Below, piece after piece: positions 42,139 to 50,849 of a stretch of DNA of 64,000 nt (within the stretch, counting starts at the first letter, position 1; each line of letters opens with the position of its first letter). This DNA comes from Nocardia albiluteola (GTDB lineage Bacteria > Actinomycetota > Actinomycetes > Mycobacteriales > Mycobacteriaceae), in NCBI RefSeq assembly GCF_018860155.1, contig NZ_JAHKNI010000012.1:62001-126000 (forward strand). The letters are read 5' to 3'. A model generated the notes under the pieces. That model made no database searches and was not told where the DNA came from. It was given only the letters and a program-made list of their open reading frames with translations. The position numbers and the translations under genes were made by a program.

Positions 42139-42176
42139 TGCGGCCGTGCCCCGAATAGCTCGAGGGCACGGCCGCA
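42139..42176. terminator. bidirectional terminator between DUF5134 gene and ahpD
   Basis: TGCGGCCGTGCCC (42139-42151) and GGGCACGGCCGCA (42164-42176) form a perfect 13-bp stem with a 12-base loop between convergent genes. Confidence 0.75.
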
Positions 42177-42203
42177 TGTCGTTTGGCTCGGCGAGAATGC
42201 CTG

Positions 42204-42743
42204 TCAGGCGTCGACAGCGGCGAGCGCCTCGGTGGACTGCACCGCCTGGCCGACGCCCGCGACGATGGCCGCCGCGCGCAGCGCCTCGAAGATCACCTCG
42301 CGTGAGACGCCCGCCTCGCGCAGCGTGTGCTCATGCGCTTCGAGGCAGTGCTGGCAGCCGTTGATCGAGGACACCGCGAACGACCACAGCTCGAAATCGG
42401 CCTTGTCCACCCCCGGATTGCCGATGATGTTCATCCGCAGCCCGGCGCGCAGATCGTCGTAGCGGCCGCCGAGAAACGCCTTGCCCCGATAGAACACGTT
42501 GTTCATGCCCATGATCGAGGCGGCGCCCAGGGCCGCATCGTATGCCTCCGCGGACAGCACGCCGGCGGCCTCGCCGGCGATCTCGCGCAGGGTGGTCGCG
42601 GATCGGGTGGCCGCGGCGGACGCCAGCAGGGTGCCCCACAGCTGCTGCGGTGTCAGCACCGTCGAACGCGCCACGGACGACAGGTTGAGCTTGAGGTCCT
42701 TGGCGTATTCGGGGAGCGAGTTCTTCAGATTCTCAACGGTCAC
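42204..42743 (-). CDS. ahpD: AhpD alkylhydroperoxidase
   Basis: A 179-residue protein with the CxxC centre Cys130-Cys133 in NGCQHCLEAHEHTL. The numbering equals that of M. tuberculosis AhpD. It reduces AhpC using lipoamide-linked electrons and has weak peroxidase activity. It is the second gene of the ahpC-ahpD unit, 44 bp downstream of ahpC, under the divergent OxyR. Cytoplasmic. Confidence 0.93.
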   Translation of the reverse strand: MTVENLKNSLPEYAKDLKLNLSSVARSTVLTPQQLWGTLLASAAATRSATTLREIAGEAAGVLSAEAYDAALGAASIMGMNNVFYRGKAFLGGRYDDLRAGLRMNIIGNPGVDKADFELWSFAVSSINGCQHCLEAHEHTLREAGVSREVIFEALRAAAIVAGVGQAVQSTEALAAVDA

Positions 42744-42787
42744 GACTTCCCTCGCTTCGCTCGGTCACTTCACAATTCCTTACAGGG

Positions 42788-43375
42788 TCAGACGCCGGCG
42801 GTCATGAGCTCGCCCGCCTTGATGGTGGGGTCGCCCTTCTTCCAGTTGCACGCGCACAGCTCGTCGGACTGCAGCGCGTCGAGCACGCGCAGCACCTCGT
42901 CCACGTTGCGGCCCACCGAACCCGCGGTGACGGAGACGAATTGGATCTCGTTGTTCGGATCCACGATGAAGGTGGCGCGGTCCGCGACGCCGTCGGCGTT
43001 GAGAACACCCGTGGCCGTGGCCAGTTCGCGTTTGAGGTCCGAGAGCATCGGGAAGGGAAGGGTTTTCAGGTCCTCGTGCTGGGCGCGCCACTGGAAGTGC
43101 ACGAACTCGTTGTCGACCGAGGCGCCGAGCACCTGCGCGTCGCGGTCGGCGAATTCGTCGTTCAGCTTGCCGAACGCGGCGATCTCGGTCGGGCACACGA
43201 ATGTGAAGTCCTTGGGCCAGAAGAACACGATCCGCCACTTGCCCACGTAGTCGTCGCTGCTGACCTGGGTGAAGTAGTCGTCGGGCTGCTTCGCGTCGAC
43301 CTGGGAGAGGTCACCGCCGATCACCGCGGTGAGGTTGTACGCCGGGAACTGGTCGCCGATGGTCAGCAGAGCCAT
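42788..43375 (-). CDS. ahpC: AhpC peroxiredoxin
   Basis: A 195-residue two-Cys peroxiredoxin. The peroxidatic Cys61 is in FTFVCPTE, and the C-terminal cysteines are Cys174 and Cys176 in DELCACNWKKG, the three-Cys arrangement of mycobacterial AhpC. It reduces peroxides and peroxynitrite and is recharged by AhpD. Start ATG 43375, divergent from oxyR with a 110-bp gap holding the operator. Confidence 0.95.
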   Translation of the reverse strand: MALLTIGDQFPAYNLTAVIGGDLSQVDAKQPDDYFTQVSSDDYVGKWRIVFFWPKDFTFVCPTEIAAFGKLNDEFADRDAQVLGASVDNEFVHFQWRAQHEDLKTLPFPMLSDLKRELATATGVLNADGVADRATFIVDPNNEIQFVSVTAGSVGRNVDEVLRVLDALQSDELCACNWKKGDPTIKAGELMTAGV

Positions 43376-43458
43376 GGGGTCTCCTTCTTGCTTCGTTGTC
43401 GGGATTGCCGTTCGAAGTGTTCGCTGAGATGGTGCCCGGAAATCGGTGAAAGGTAAAA

Positions 43459-43497
43459 CTGATCAGTGCACCTATACTGATAGGCGTGACTGATCAG
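43459..43497. promoter_or_regulatory. oxyR-ahpC operator region
   Basis: CCTAT and ATAGG (43471-43475 and 43480-43484) form an inverted repeat with a 4-base spacer just before oxyR. Two CTGATCAG palindromes at 43459-43466 and 43490-43497 flank it. LysR-type sites of the T-N11-A kind for OxyR are expected here. Confidence 0.45.
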
Positions 43498-44394
43498 ACT
43501 TATCAGCCCACCCTGTCACAGCTGCGTGCGTTCGCGGCGATCGCGGAGTACCGCCATTTCGGCAGTGCGGCCGCGCGATTGAACGTGAGCCAACCCACGT
43601 TATCGCAGGCGCTGGCATCGCTGGAAAATGGACTCGGGCTGCAGCTGATCGAGCGCAGCACGCGCCGTGTGCTCGTTACCGCGGCGGGCAAGCGGCTGCT
43701 CCCTCAGGCGATGGCGACGCTCGAGGCGGCCGACCGCTTCATGGCCAGCGCGGTCGGTGACGGGCTCGGCGGTTCGCTGCGTCTGGGCATCATCCCGACG
43801 GTTGCTCCGTATGTGCTGCCGACGCTGCTGCCCGAGCTGCGGCGGCGATTTCCGGCCATGGTGCCGCATGTGATCGAGGACCAGACCGCGCGCCTGCTGG
43901 ACGGGCTGCGCAACGGCCTCGTTGACGTCGCGCTGCTCGCGCTGCCCACCGAGACCACGGGGCTGATCGAAATCCCCCTTTACAGTGAGGAATTCGTTTT
44001 GGTAACGCCGCCCGGGCACGAATTGGCCGGACGGACCGACCTTTCTCCGGCCGCGCTGGAGGCGCTGCCCCTGCTGCTGCTCGACGAGGGACACTGCCTG
44101 CGCGACCAGAGCCTGGACGTATGCCGTGCCCAGGAGGTGCGGCCCGGCCCGGCCGGCGACACCCGTGCGGCCTCTCTCGCGACCGTGGTGCAGTGCGTCG
44201 CGGGCGGGCTGGGTGTGACGCTGATACCGCAGATGGCGGTGGCGGCCGAAACCTCGCGAGGCACACTGGAGATCGCCCGGTTCGCCGCACCGGCCCCGGG
44301 ACGGACGCTGGGGCTGGCCTTCCGGGCGTCGACCGCCCGCACCGAGGATTACGAGCACCTGGCCGATGTCATTCGCGCGCAGCGGCCCGTCTGA
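43486..44394 (+). CDS. oxyR: OxyR-type LysR regulator
   Basis: A 302-residue LysR protein: helix-turn-helix TLSQLRAFAAIAEYRHFGSA, then AARLNVSQPTLSQALASLE, and a substrate domain. Two cysteines in EGHCLRDQSLDVCRAQEV occupy the place of the redox pair of OxyR. Divergent position to ahpC-ahpD is the classical arrangement. It should activate ahpC under peroxide stress. Start at GTG 43486 lies immediately after the operator repeat. Confidence 0.9.
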   Translation: MTDQTYQPTLSQLRAFAAIAEYRHFGSAAARLNVSQPTLSQALASLENGLGLQLIERSTRRVLVTAAGKRLLPQAMATLEAADRFMASAVGDGLGGSLRLGIIPTVAPYVLPTLLPELRRRFPAMVPHVIEDQTARLLDGLRNGLVDVALLALPTETTGLIEIPLYSEEFVLVTPPGHELAGRTDLSPAALEALPLLLLDEGHCLRDQSLDVCRAQEVRPGPAGDTRAASLATVVQCVAGGLGVTLIPQMAVAAETSRGTLEIARFAAPAPGRTLGLAFRASTARTEDYEHLADVIRAQRPV

Positions 44395-44487
44395 CGGATG
44401 AGGGGCGCGCCGCGCCGCCACCTGTGATCAGTTGCGCCTCCGACGTGCGCAATTGACCGGTTCGAATGCGTCTGGGACGCTCACGGC

Positions 44488-45282
44488 GTGCGGATTCATC
44501 ATCTCAATTGCGGCAGCATGGCACGGGGGACGGTCGCTCACTGCCTGCTCGTCGAGACCGGTGCGGGATTGGTCCTGGTGGACACGGGGTTCGGCCTGGG
44601 GTGCGTGCGCGACCCCCGCAGGCTCGTCGGGCCCAGCCGGTTCATGCTGGGCGCAGAGCTCGCTGAGCACGAAACGGCCCTGCGCCAGATCCAGGGCCTG
44701 GGATTCGACCCGGCGGATGTGCGCCACATCGTGCTGACGCACCTCGATCTCGATCATGCGGGCGGACTCTCGGATTTCCCGGACGCGACCGTGCACGTGC
44801 ACGGCCCCGAATTCCGCGCGGCCACGGCCGGGCGCACCATGTCGGAGCGGATGCGCTACCGGGCCCAGCAGTGGGCACACGGCCCGCGCTGGATGGTGAA
44901 CGAAATCGACGGCGGCGAGGAGTGGTTCGGCTTCCGCGCGGTCCGCGACCTGCCCGGCCTCCCGCCGGAAATCCTTGTGGTGCCGCTGCACGGCCACACC
45001 CGCGGGCATGCCGGGGTGGCGGTGGACACCGGGAAGGGGTGGCTGCTGCACGCCGGGGACGCGTTCTACACCGGCACCGAAATCGACCCGGTACAACCGC
45101 ATACCCCGTTCATCTGGCGCCTGTACGAGCTGGGATCGATCGCCGGGATGCCCTACCGCGAGAACCGGCGGCGGCTGCTGGAGTTGAATCGTGAACACGG
45201 CAAGGACATCACGATTTTCGCCTCCCACGATGCGCGTGCTTTCAAGCAATTAGCGGGTTCGACGGTGCGTCCGGCCGGTTGA
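44488..45282 (+). CDS. MBL-fold metallo-hydrolase
   Basis: A 264-residue metallo-beta-lactamase-fold enzyme. It has VLVDTGFGLG, the metal motif LTHLDLDHAGG, PLHGHTRGHAGVAV, LHAGDAFY and a final IFASHDARAF. All metal ligands appear present. It resembles lactonase-like (AHL-type) hydrolases, but the substrate cannot be assigned. Start GTG 44488. It follows oxyR by 93 bp on the same strand. Confidence 0.75.
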   Translation: MRIHHLNCGSMARGTVAHCLLVETGAGLVLVDTGFGLGCVRDPRRLVGPSRFMLGAELAEHETALRQIQGLGFDPADVRHIVLTHLDLDHAGGLSDFPDATVHVHGPEFRAATAGRTMSERMRYRAQQWAHGPRWMVNEIDGGEEWFGFRAVRDLPGLPPEILVVPLHGHTRGHAGVAVDTGKGWLLHAGDAFYTGTEIDPVQPHTPFIWRLYELGSIAGMPYRENRRRLLELNREHGKDITIFASHDARAFKQLAGSTVRPAG

Positions 45283-45363
45283 GGGGCGGCGAATCCGGAG
45301 CGTGAGTCACTTCACGGTCACCAATTTCCGGCCATCCGGGCCGTCATAGGGCACCATGGTTAC

Positions 45364-45558
45364 ATGACACGTAATGCGCCCCAGCTCGATTCCGCCGTGC
45401 CGGTCGCGCGCCCCGACCAGATCGAACGGATCGTCGCGGCCTTGGCCACGCTCGGAGAGTCCACACCGCAAACTTTCGGCGAACCCACGACCGGCACGCA
45501 CTTCCGGGCCGTCTACCGCGTCCTGCCCGACGGGCGGGTCGAACGAGGGCTCGCGTGA
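45364..45558 (+). CDS. small hypothetical protein
   Basis: A 64-residue soluble protein, MTRNAPQLDSAVPVARPDQI, then ERIVAALATLGESTPQTFGE and FRAVYRVLPDGRVERGLA. No known domain. Its stop overlaps the GTG of the next gene (GTGA), so the two are translationally coupled, which supports it as real. Confidence 0.55.
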   Translation: MTRNAPQLDSAVPVARPDQIERIVAALATLGESTPQTFGEPTTGTHFRAVYRVLPDGRVERGLA

Positions 45559-46046
45559 CAGGTGGCACCGCGCGCCGCTCCTCCGGAGCGCGCCCGGATG
45601 CCGCCGTGCCCGTATTCACCGGGCGGCTGAGTTCGCTGCCGCAGCGGGCCGACCAGCTGTTCGTCTACGGCACTCTGCAATTCGGCCCGGTCCTCGAGGC
45701 GCTACTTGGACGGCTGCCCGACACCGAGTTCGCCGTCGCGCGCGACCGCCGGGTGGCGGTGCTGCCGCAGCGTGTCTACCCCGGTCTGGTCGCCGAGCCG
45801 GGCCGCATGGCCGGCGGACTGCTGCTGCGCGGGCTGACCCCCGCGGAATGGGCGATCATCGACGCCTTCGAGGACGAGGAGTACGGGGTCCGCTCGATCC
45901 AGCTGGTCGGGCGGGAGGAGCCGGTGCCGTCCTTCGTGTGGACGGCCGTGGTCTCCGAGGCGGACTGGCTGCCCGAGGTATTCGCCGCCGACCAGTTGCC
46001 GGGGTACATCGCCCTGTGCGCCCGCTGGCGCGCCGAGCAGGATTGA
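45555..46046 (+). CDS. gamma-glutamylcyclotransferase-like (AIG2/GGCT) family protein
   Basis: A 163-residue protein. The core FVYGTLQFGPVLEALLGRLP has the family YGTL signature. The likely acid is in IDAFEDEEYGVRSIQLV, and the end reads ADQLPGYIALCARW. The fold cleaves gamma-glutamyl amide bonds in some members; many bacterial members have unknown substrates. It overlaps the preceding small gene by 4 bp. Confidence 0.75.
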   Translation: MTGGTARRSSGARPDAAVPVFTGRLSSLPQRADQLFVYGTLQFGPVLEALLGRLPDTEFAVARDRRVAVLPQRVYPGLVAEPGRMAGGLLLRGLTPAEWAIIDAFEDEEYGVRSIQLVGREEPVPSFVWTAVVSEADWLPEVFAADQLPGYIALCARWRAEQD

Positions 46047-46768
46047 GCGGAACGACGAAGCGCATCGCTGCCCGGGGTCGCGCCGCGGCAGGTCGCAACG
46101 GCGCTGCGGTCCGGAACGATTGAGCCGGGAGCCATGTTGATGTCGTGCGGCTGCCTGACGGGGCCGCACCGTACCCAGCTGCGGGCCGCGGACCGGGCAG
46201 CGCAAGCGTCCGTCACGCGCCGCGGTCCGACACCGACACCGGCGCAGGCGCATTCGGTCGGCAGCTGACAATTCCGAACGATCTCGACGCCCCCGCCCGA
46301 GCTGGGAACCTTTGCGCCGGCTGTGAATCCGTTCGCCGATCCGACGCGGTCGACTTGGGGCGCGCGCCCGCATCTCTGGACCTGAGACGGTGCATCGGGG
46401 GCGGCGCCCGCAATCCCGGGACGTCTCGGACAGGCCCGCCCGCGCGTATTGGGTATTCGGCGCGTGTAGTTCGGCGCCCGTAGTCCAAGGATGCATCCGA
46501 TTGTCCGTTCGAGGGCTGCGAGGGTGATGCCGCGCTGGAGTCCACGCGCCGATACGAGACGCTCCGAGCCCGTGGTATCGGCGTGTCTGCCGTCACATTC
46601 GAGGTCGCACCCTGCATAATCGGTGCCCATCCAGCGCCTGCGGAATTGCGCAGAGTGCTTAATTTTTCCTACATCGGTTGTTCATTTCGCGTCGCAGAGA
46701 CAGGATGGCCGCGACGAATGCTCAATCTAGGGCGGCGCCGATCGGTGCCGCCCGGACGGGTGGAACTG
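46047..46768. other. intergenic stretch without recognised gene
   Basis: No frame in these 722 bases looks like a known protein, though codon-like GC patterns occur on both strands. The last 120 bases are AT-richer (TTAATTTTTCC near 46660) and probably hold the promoter of the oxidoreductase gene. The rest may be remains of a lost gene. Confidence 0.4.
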
Positions 46769-49700
46769 ATGACGGAGCTCGCCGACCGCGACCTGATCCC
46801 AGCACCGTACGACCTCGCCGACCGCTACCGCGTCGGCGCGGGAACCGTTGTCCTGACCGGAGTGCAGGCGATCGCCCGCCAGCTGGTCGAACAGCACGTG
46901 CGCGACCTGCGCGCGGGACGGCGTATCGGCACCTTCGTCTCCGGGTATCAGGGCTCGCCGCTGGGCGGGGTGGATCGGATGCTCGCCGGGATGCCCGAGA
47001 CGCTCGCCGAGCACGACATCCACTTCGTGCCCGGTGTGAACGAGGAGCTGGCGGCCACCTCGGTGTGGGGCAGCCAGGGCGATCCGGCCGGCGCGCGCAT
47101 GACCCACGACGGCGTCGTCGGAGTCTGGTACGGCAAGGGCCCGGGCCTGGACCGCGCCACCGACGCGCTGCGCCACGCCACCATGTACGGGGTGAATCCG
47201 CGCGGCGGGGTGCTGCTGCTGGTGGGTGACGACCCCGCGGCGAAATCCTCGACGGTGCCCGCGGTGTCGGAGCGGTCCCTGGCGGCGATGAACATTCCGG
47301 TCCTGTTTCCGCGCAATGCCCGCGAGATCATCACCATGGGCCTGCACGGGGTGGCCCTGTCGCGGATCTCTGGCTGCCCGGTGGCGCTGAAGATCGTCGC
47401 CGATGTGGCCGACGGGGCCTGGACCGTCGACGGCTCGGTCGGCGATATCGATATCGTGCTGCCCGAAATCACCTGGGAGGGGCGGCCGTTCGTCTACCGG
47501 CAGCGCCCGATGGCCGCACCGGCGGACAGCGTGCTCGCCGAGGCCGACCTGTACGGCCCGCGCTGGGCGACTGTGGAGGCGTACAGCACCCTGAACTCGC
47601 TGGATGTCATCGAGGTGAATCCCGAGCGTGCCGAGATCGGAATCGCGGCCACCGGAACCACATTCGATGCGGTGCGGCAGGCGCTCACCGATCTCGGCGC
47701 CGACGACGCGGCACTCGAGCGCGCGGGCGTGCGGCTGCTGCGCATCGGGATGCCGTACCCGATCGCGCCGGACCGGATCCGGGAATTCGCCGCCGGACTG
47801 TCCCGGCTCATCGTGGTCGAGGACAAGACGGCCTTCCTGGAGAACCAGATTCGGGACATCCTCTACGGAATGGACGGCGCTCCGGCAATTCTCGGCAAAC
47901 GCGACGCGGACGCCCGCCCGCTGTTCCCGAGCGACGGGGAGCTGACGACCGGCCGGATCCTGGCGCCGCTGCGCCGGGTGCTGCGGGACCACCTCGAGCT
48001 GAAGCGCCCCCTGCCGCAACCGCTGTCGCTCTCGGTGCTGCCCGCCGCCCGCGCGGCCTACTTCTGCAGCGGATGCCCGCACAACCGGTCCACCGCGGTG
48101 CCCGAGGGCTCGCTGGCCGGTGGCGGAATCGGTTGTCACACACTGGTCACCATGTCCGGGCGCAGCGACAGCGCGGTCATGGGACTGACCCAGATGGGCG
48201 GCGAGGGCGCGCAGTGGATCGGGCTGGCGCCGTTCACCGAGGTACCGCACCTGTTCCAGAACATCGGCGACGGAACGTTTTTCCACTCCGGCCAGCTGGC
48301 CGTGCAGGCCTGCATCGCGGCCGGGGTGAACATCACCTACAAGCTGCTCTACAACGACGTGGTCGCGATGACCGGCGCCCAGGACGCCGAGGGCGCGCTG
48401 GCGGTGCCCCGCCTGACGCACAAGCTGGCCACCGAGGGGGTCCGGCAGATCATCGTGTGCGCCGACGAGCCGAAGAAGTACCGCACCCGCGACCTCGCGG
48501 CGGGAACGCTGCTGTGGCACCGGGATCGACTCGACGAGGCCCAGCGGATGCTGCGCGATATTCCCGGGGTGACGGTCCTCATCTATGACCAGCATTGCGC
48601 CGCCGACGCGCGCCGCAAGCGCAAGCGCGGCGAGCTGCCGGTGCGGCGTACCCGGGTGGTGATCAACGAGGCGGTGTGCGAGGGCTGCGGCGACTGCGGC
48701 GTAAAGAGCAACTGCCTGTCGGTGCAGCCGGTGGACACCGAATTCGGTCGCAAGACCCGCATCGATCAGACCTCCTGCAACACCGACTACAGTTGCCTGC
48801 AGGGCGATTGCCCGTCCTTCGTCACGGTGGAGCTGCCCGAACCGGGCACCGGATCGGGGAAGTCCCTGCCGCGCAAGCGGACTCGCCCGGAACCGCCATC
48901 GCTGCCCGATGTCGAGGCCGGCGCGCCGCACGCCACACAGAACGTGTTCCTGGCGGGGATCGGCGGCACCGGCATCGTGACGGTCAATCAGGTGCTGGAG
49001 ACCGCCGCGCTGCGGGCCGGATACGACGTCGCGGGGCTGGACCAGATCGGCATGAGCCAGAAGGCCGGTCCCGTGGTGTCCCATCTGCGGTTCGCCGCCG
49101 ATACGGTGGAGCCCTCGAACCGGCTCACGCCCGGGACCGCGGACTGTATTCTCGCCTTCGACCTGCTGGCCGCGGCCGATGCGAAGAACCTCGCGTACGG
49201 ATCGGCCGAATCGACGGTCGCGGTGGCCTCGACGAGCAAGACGCCGACCGGCGCCATGGTGTACGACAAGTCGGTCCAGTACCCGGAGACCGAGCTGCTG
49301 CTGTCCCGGCTCGCCGCGGTCTCCCGGACGGTGTCGTCCTTCGACGCGCTGGCCGCCGCCGAAACGCTCTTCGGCAATACGGCCGCCGCCAACTTCCTGC
49401 TGGTAGGCGCCGCCTACCAGGTCGGCGGGCTGCGGCTGCCCGCCGCCGCGATCGAGGAGGCCATCGAGATCAACGGCGTCGCCGTCGCGGCCAATATCGC
49501 CGCGTTCCGCTGGGGCCGGGCCGCGGTGGCGCGGCCCGCCGAGTTCGCCGCCGCCACCGCGGGAGCCTCGGCCGCACGCCCCGCCGATCGGATTCCGGCG
49601 GACCTGCTCGACGGCCTGTTCGCGGCGGGGGAGACCCGCCGGCTGGTCGAGCTCCGGGCGGGCGAACTGGTCGGCTTCGGTGGTGTGCGCGTGGCGCGCG

Positions 49701-50251
49701 AGTACGTCGGCGCGATGCAGCGCATCTGGGAGGCGCAGCAGCGGGTCACCGACCGCACCGAATTCAGCGAACAGGTCGCGCGTGGGCTATACAAGTTCAC
49801 CGCGTACAAGGACGAGTACGAGGTGGCTCGCCGCCTGACCGATCCCGCGTTCCTGGACGAGGTCGCCGCCGCGATCCCGGACGGCGCCAATCTCACCTAC
49901 CGCCTGCATCCGCCGGTCCTGCGCGCCCTGGGACGCACCGAGAAGATCGGTTTCGGTCCCCGCTCGCACCTGGCCCTGCGCCTGCTGGCCAAGGGAAAGC
50001 GGCTGCGCGGCACCGCATTCGATCCGTTCGGCCGGGCCCGCGTGCGGCGGGTCGAACGCGCGCTGCTCGCCCACTACATCGAGACGGTGCACGCCCTGGC
50101 CGCTACCCTGTCCACCGATTACGACCGCGCGGTCGAGGTGGCGGCGCTGCCCGATATGGTCCGCGGCTACGAGGACATCAAGCTGGCCAACGTCGAGCTG
50201 TACCGAAACCGGCTGCAAGAGTTGGGCATCGAGCCGCCGGTGCTGCCCTGA
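46769..50251 (+). CDS. indolepyruvate:ferredoxin oxidoreductase, fused type
   Basis: A 1160-residue fused 2-oxoacid:ferredoxin oxidoreductase. The N-terminal part holds the alpha-type domains (SGYQGSPLGGVDRMLAG, FVPGVNEELAATSVWGSQG) and the TPP domain (GGGIGCHTLVTM). A ferredoxin-like [4Fe-4S] region follows at about 634-684 (CEGCGDCGVKSNC, CLQGDCPSF). The gamma-type domain comes next (AGIGGTGIVTVNQVLETAAL), then a C-terminal DUF6537 region. It decarboxylates arylpyruvates to aryl-acetyl-CoA with reduction of ferredoxin, or the reverse. Start ATG 46769; longer frames lack support. Confidence 0.88.
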   Translation: MTELADRDLIPAPYDLADRYRVGAGTVVLTGVQAIARQLVEQHVRDLRAGRRIGTFVSGYQGSPLGGVDRMLAGMPETLAEHDIHFVPGVNEELAATSVWGSQGDPAGARMTHDGVVGVWYGKGPGLDRATDALRHATMYGVNPRGGVLLLVGDDPAAKSSTVPAVSERSLAAMNIPVLFPRNAREIITMGLHGVALSRISGCPVALKIVADVADGAWTVDGSVGDIDIVLPEITWEGRPFVYRQRPMAAPADSVLAEADLYGPRWATVEAYSTLNSLDVIEVNPERAEIGIAATGTTFDAVRQALTDLGADDAALERAGVRLLRIGMPYPIAPDRIREFAAGLSRLIVVEDKTAFLENQIRDILYGMDGAPAILGKRDADARPLFPSDGELTTGRILAPLRRVLRDHLELKRPLPQPLSLSVLPAARAAYFCSGCPHNRSTAVPEGSLAGGGIGCHTLVTMSGRSDSAVMGLTQMGGEGAQWIGLAPFTEVPHLFQNIGDGTFFHSGQLAVQACIAAGVNITYKLLYNDVVAMTGAQDAEGALAVPRLTHKLATEGVRQIIVCADEPKKYRTRDLAAGTLLWHRDRLDEAQRMLRDIPGVTVLIYDQHCAADARRKRKRGELPVRRTRVVINEAVCEGCGDCGVKSNCLSVQPVDTEFGRKTRIDQTSCNTDYSCLQGDCPSFVTVELPEPGTGSGKSLPRKRTRPEPPSLPDVEAGAPHATQNVFLAGIGGTGIVTVNQVLETAALRAGYDVAGLDQIGMSQKAGPVVSHLRFAADTVEPSNRLTPGTADCILAFDLLAAADAKNLAYGSAESTVAVASTSKTPTGAMVYDKSVQYPETELLLSRLAAVSRTVSSFDALAAAETLFGNTAAANFLLVGAAYQVGGLRLPAAAIEEAIEINGVAVAANIAAFRWGRAAVARPAEFAAATAGASAARPADRIPADLLDGLFAAGETRRLVELRAGELVGFGGVRVAREYVGAMQRIWEAQQRVTDRTEFSEQVARGLYKFTAYKDEYEVARRLTDPAFLDEVAAAIPDGANLTYRLHPPVLRALGRTEKIGFGPRSHLALRLLAKGKRLRGTAFDPFGRARVRRVERALLAHYIETVHALAATLSTDYDRAVEVAALPDMVRGYEDIKLANVELYRNRLQELGIEPPVLP

Positions 50252-50266
50252 TCCGCTGCCGGGCGG

Positions 50267-50293
50267 GGCGCGGCGGCATCCGGTCGCCGCGCC
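50267..50293 (+). terminator. hairpin terminator after the oxidoreductase gene
   Basis: GGCGCGGCG (50267-50275) and CGCCGCGCC (50285-50293) form a perfect 9-bp stem with a 9-base loop, 15 bases past the stop codon. No U tract. Confidence 0.55.
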
Positions 50294-50480
50294 ATCCCGG
50301 CGTCTGGGCCGATTCTCCGGCGGTCCGTGCGCTGGGCGAAGCGTTCGGCAGGAACGTCCGGTCGGCATGCGTCCGCCATACCGGATTCGTTTCGCGCTCA
50401 ACGTAACCGTGAACGTCCCCGCCGCCCACTGGCTACAGTGAGGCGGTGCCGCACACGCGGCGCTGAAGGGGTGGTGGGTA

Positions 50481-50849
50481 GTGCCGACAGTGATATTCAC
50501 CGTTGCGGGCGGACGCGGGGATTCGCGGATGCTGGACCGGCTGACCGGCGAGCTGGCCGAGGATCTGCGGGATATCCGCAGTGTGGCCGTGACGGAGGTC
50601 GCCGACGTCGGCATCACCGGAACGAAATCGGGCACCGTGCTAACGATCGGGCAGCTGGCGGTGTCCGGGTCCGCGCTGACGGCCGTCAGCCTGGTGATCC
50701 GCGATGTCGCGCTGCGGTTCCTGGACCGCACCCGCGCCGAATCGATCACCATCAGCAACGGCGAGAAGAAGGTCGTCATCGAGCGACCCTCCGATGCCCA
50801 GGTCGACGGCCTGGTGGAGCAGATGCGAGACATCTTGCACGATGACTGA
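50481..50849 (+). CDS. effector-associated constant component EACC1
   Basis: A 122-residue protein from GTG 50481 behind AAGGGG. It reads MPTVIFTVAGGRGDSRMLDR, then GTKSGTVLTIGQLAVSGSAL and an ESITISNGEKKVVIERPSDA segment, ending QVDGLVEQMRDIL. I recognise the EACC1 family, a small constant component next to effector genes (caspase, trypsin-like, ATPases) in actinobacterial conflict-type systems described by the Aravind group. It probably acts as an adaptor. The next gene begins 8 bp before its stop and encodes the matching caspase domain, which supports the call. Confidence 0.8.
   Translation: MPTVIFTVAGGRGDSRMLDRLTGELAEDLRDIRSVAVTEVADVGITGTKSGTVLTIGQLAVSGSALTAVSLVIRDVALRFLDRTRAESITISNGEKKVVIERPSDAQVDGLVEQMRDILHDD

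Noticed and set aside
45776..46630. Minus-strand frame of 284 codons in the gap before the oxidoreductase
   Set aside because: Half of it is antisense to the GGCT-like gene and the rest has no ribosome site, no conserved block and a composition like other shadow frames.
46727..49084. Open frame of 785 codons on the minus strand
   Set aside because: Antisense of the fused oxidoreductase, whose sense frame has complete iron-sulfur and TPP motifs.
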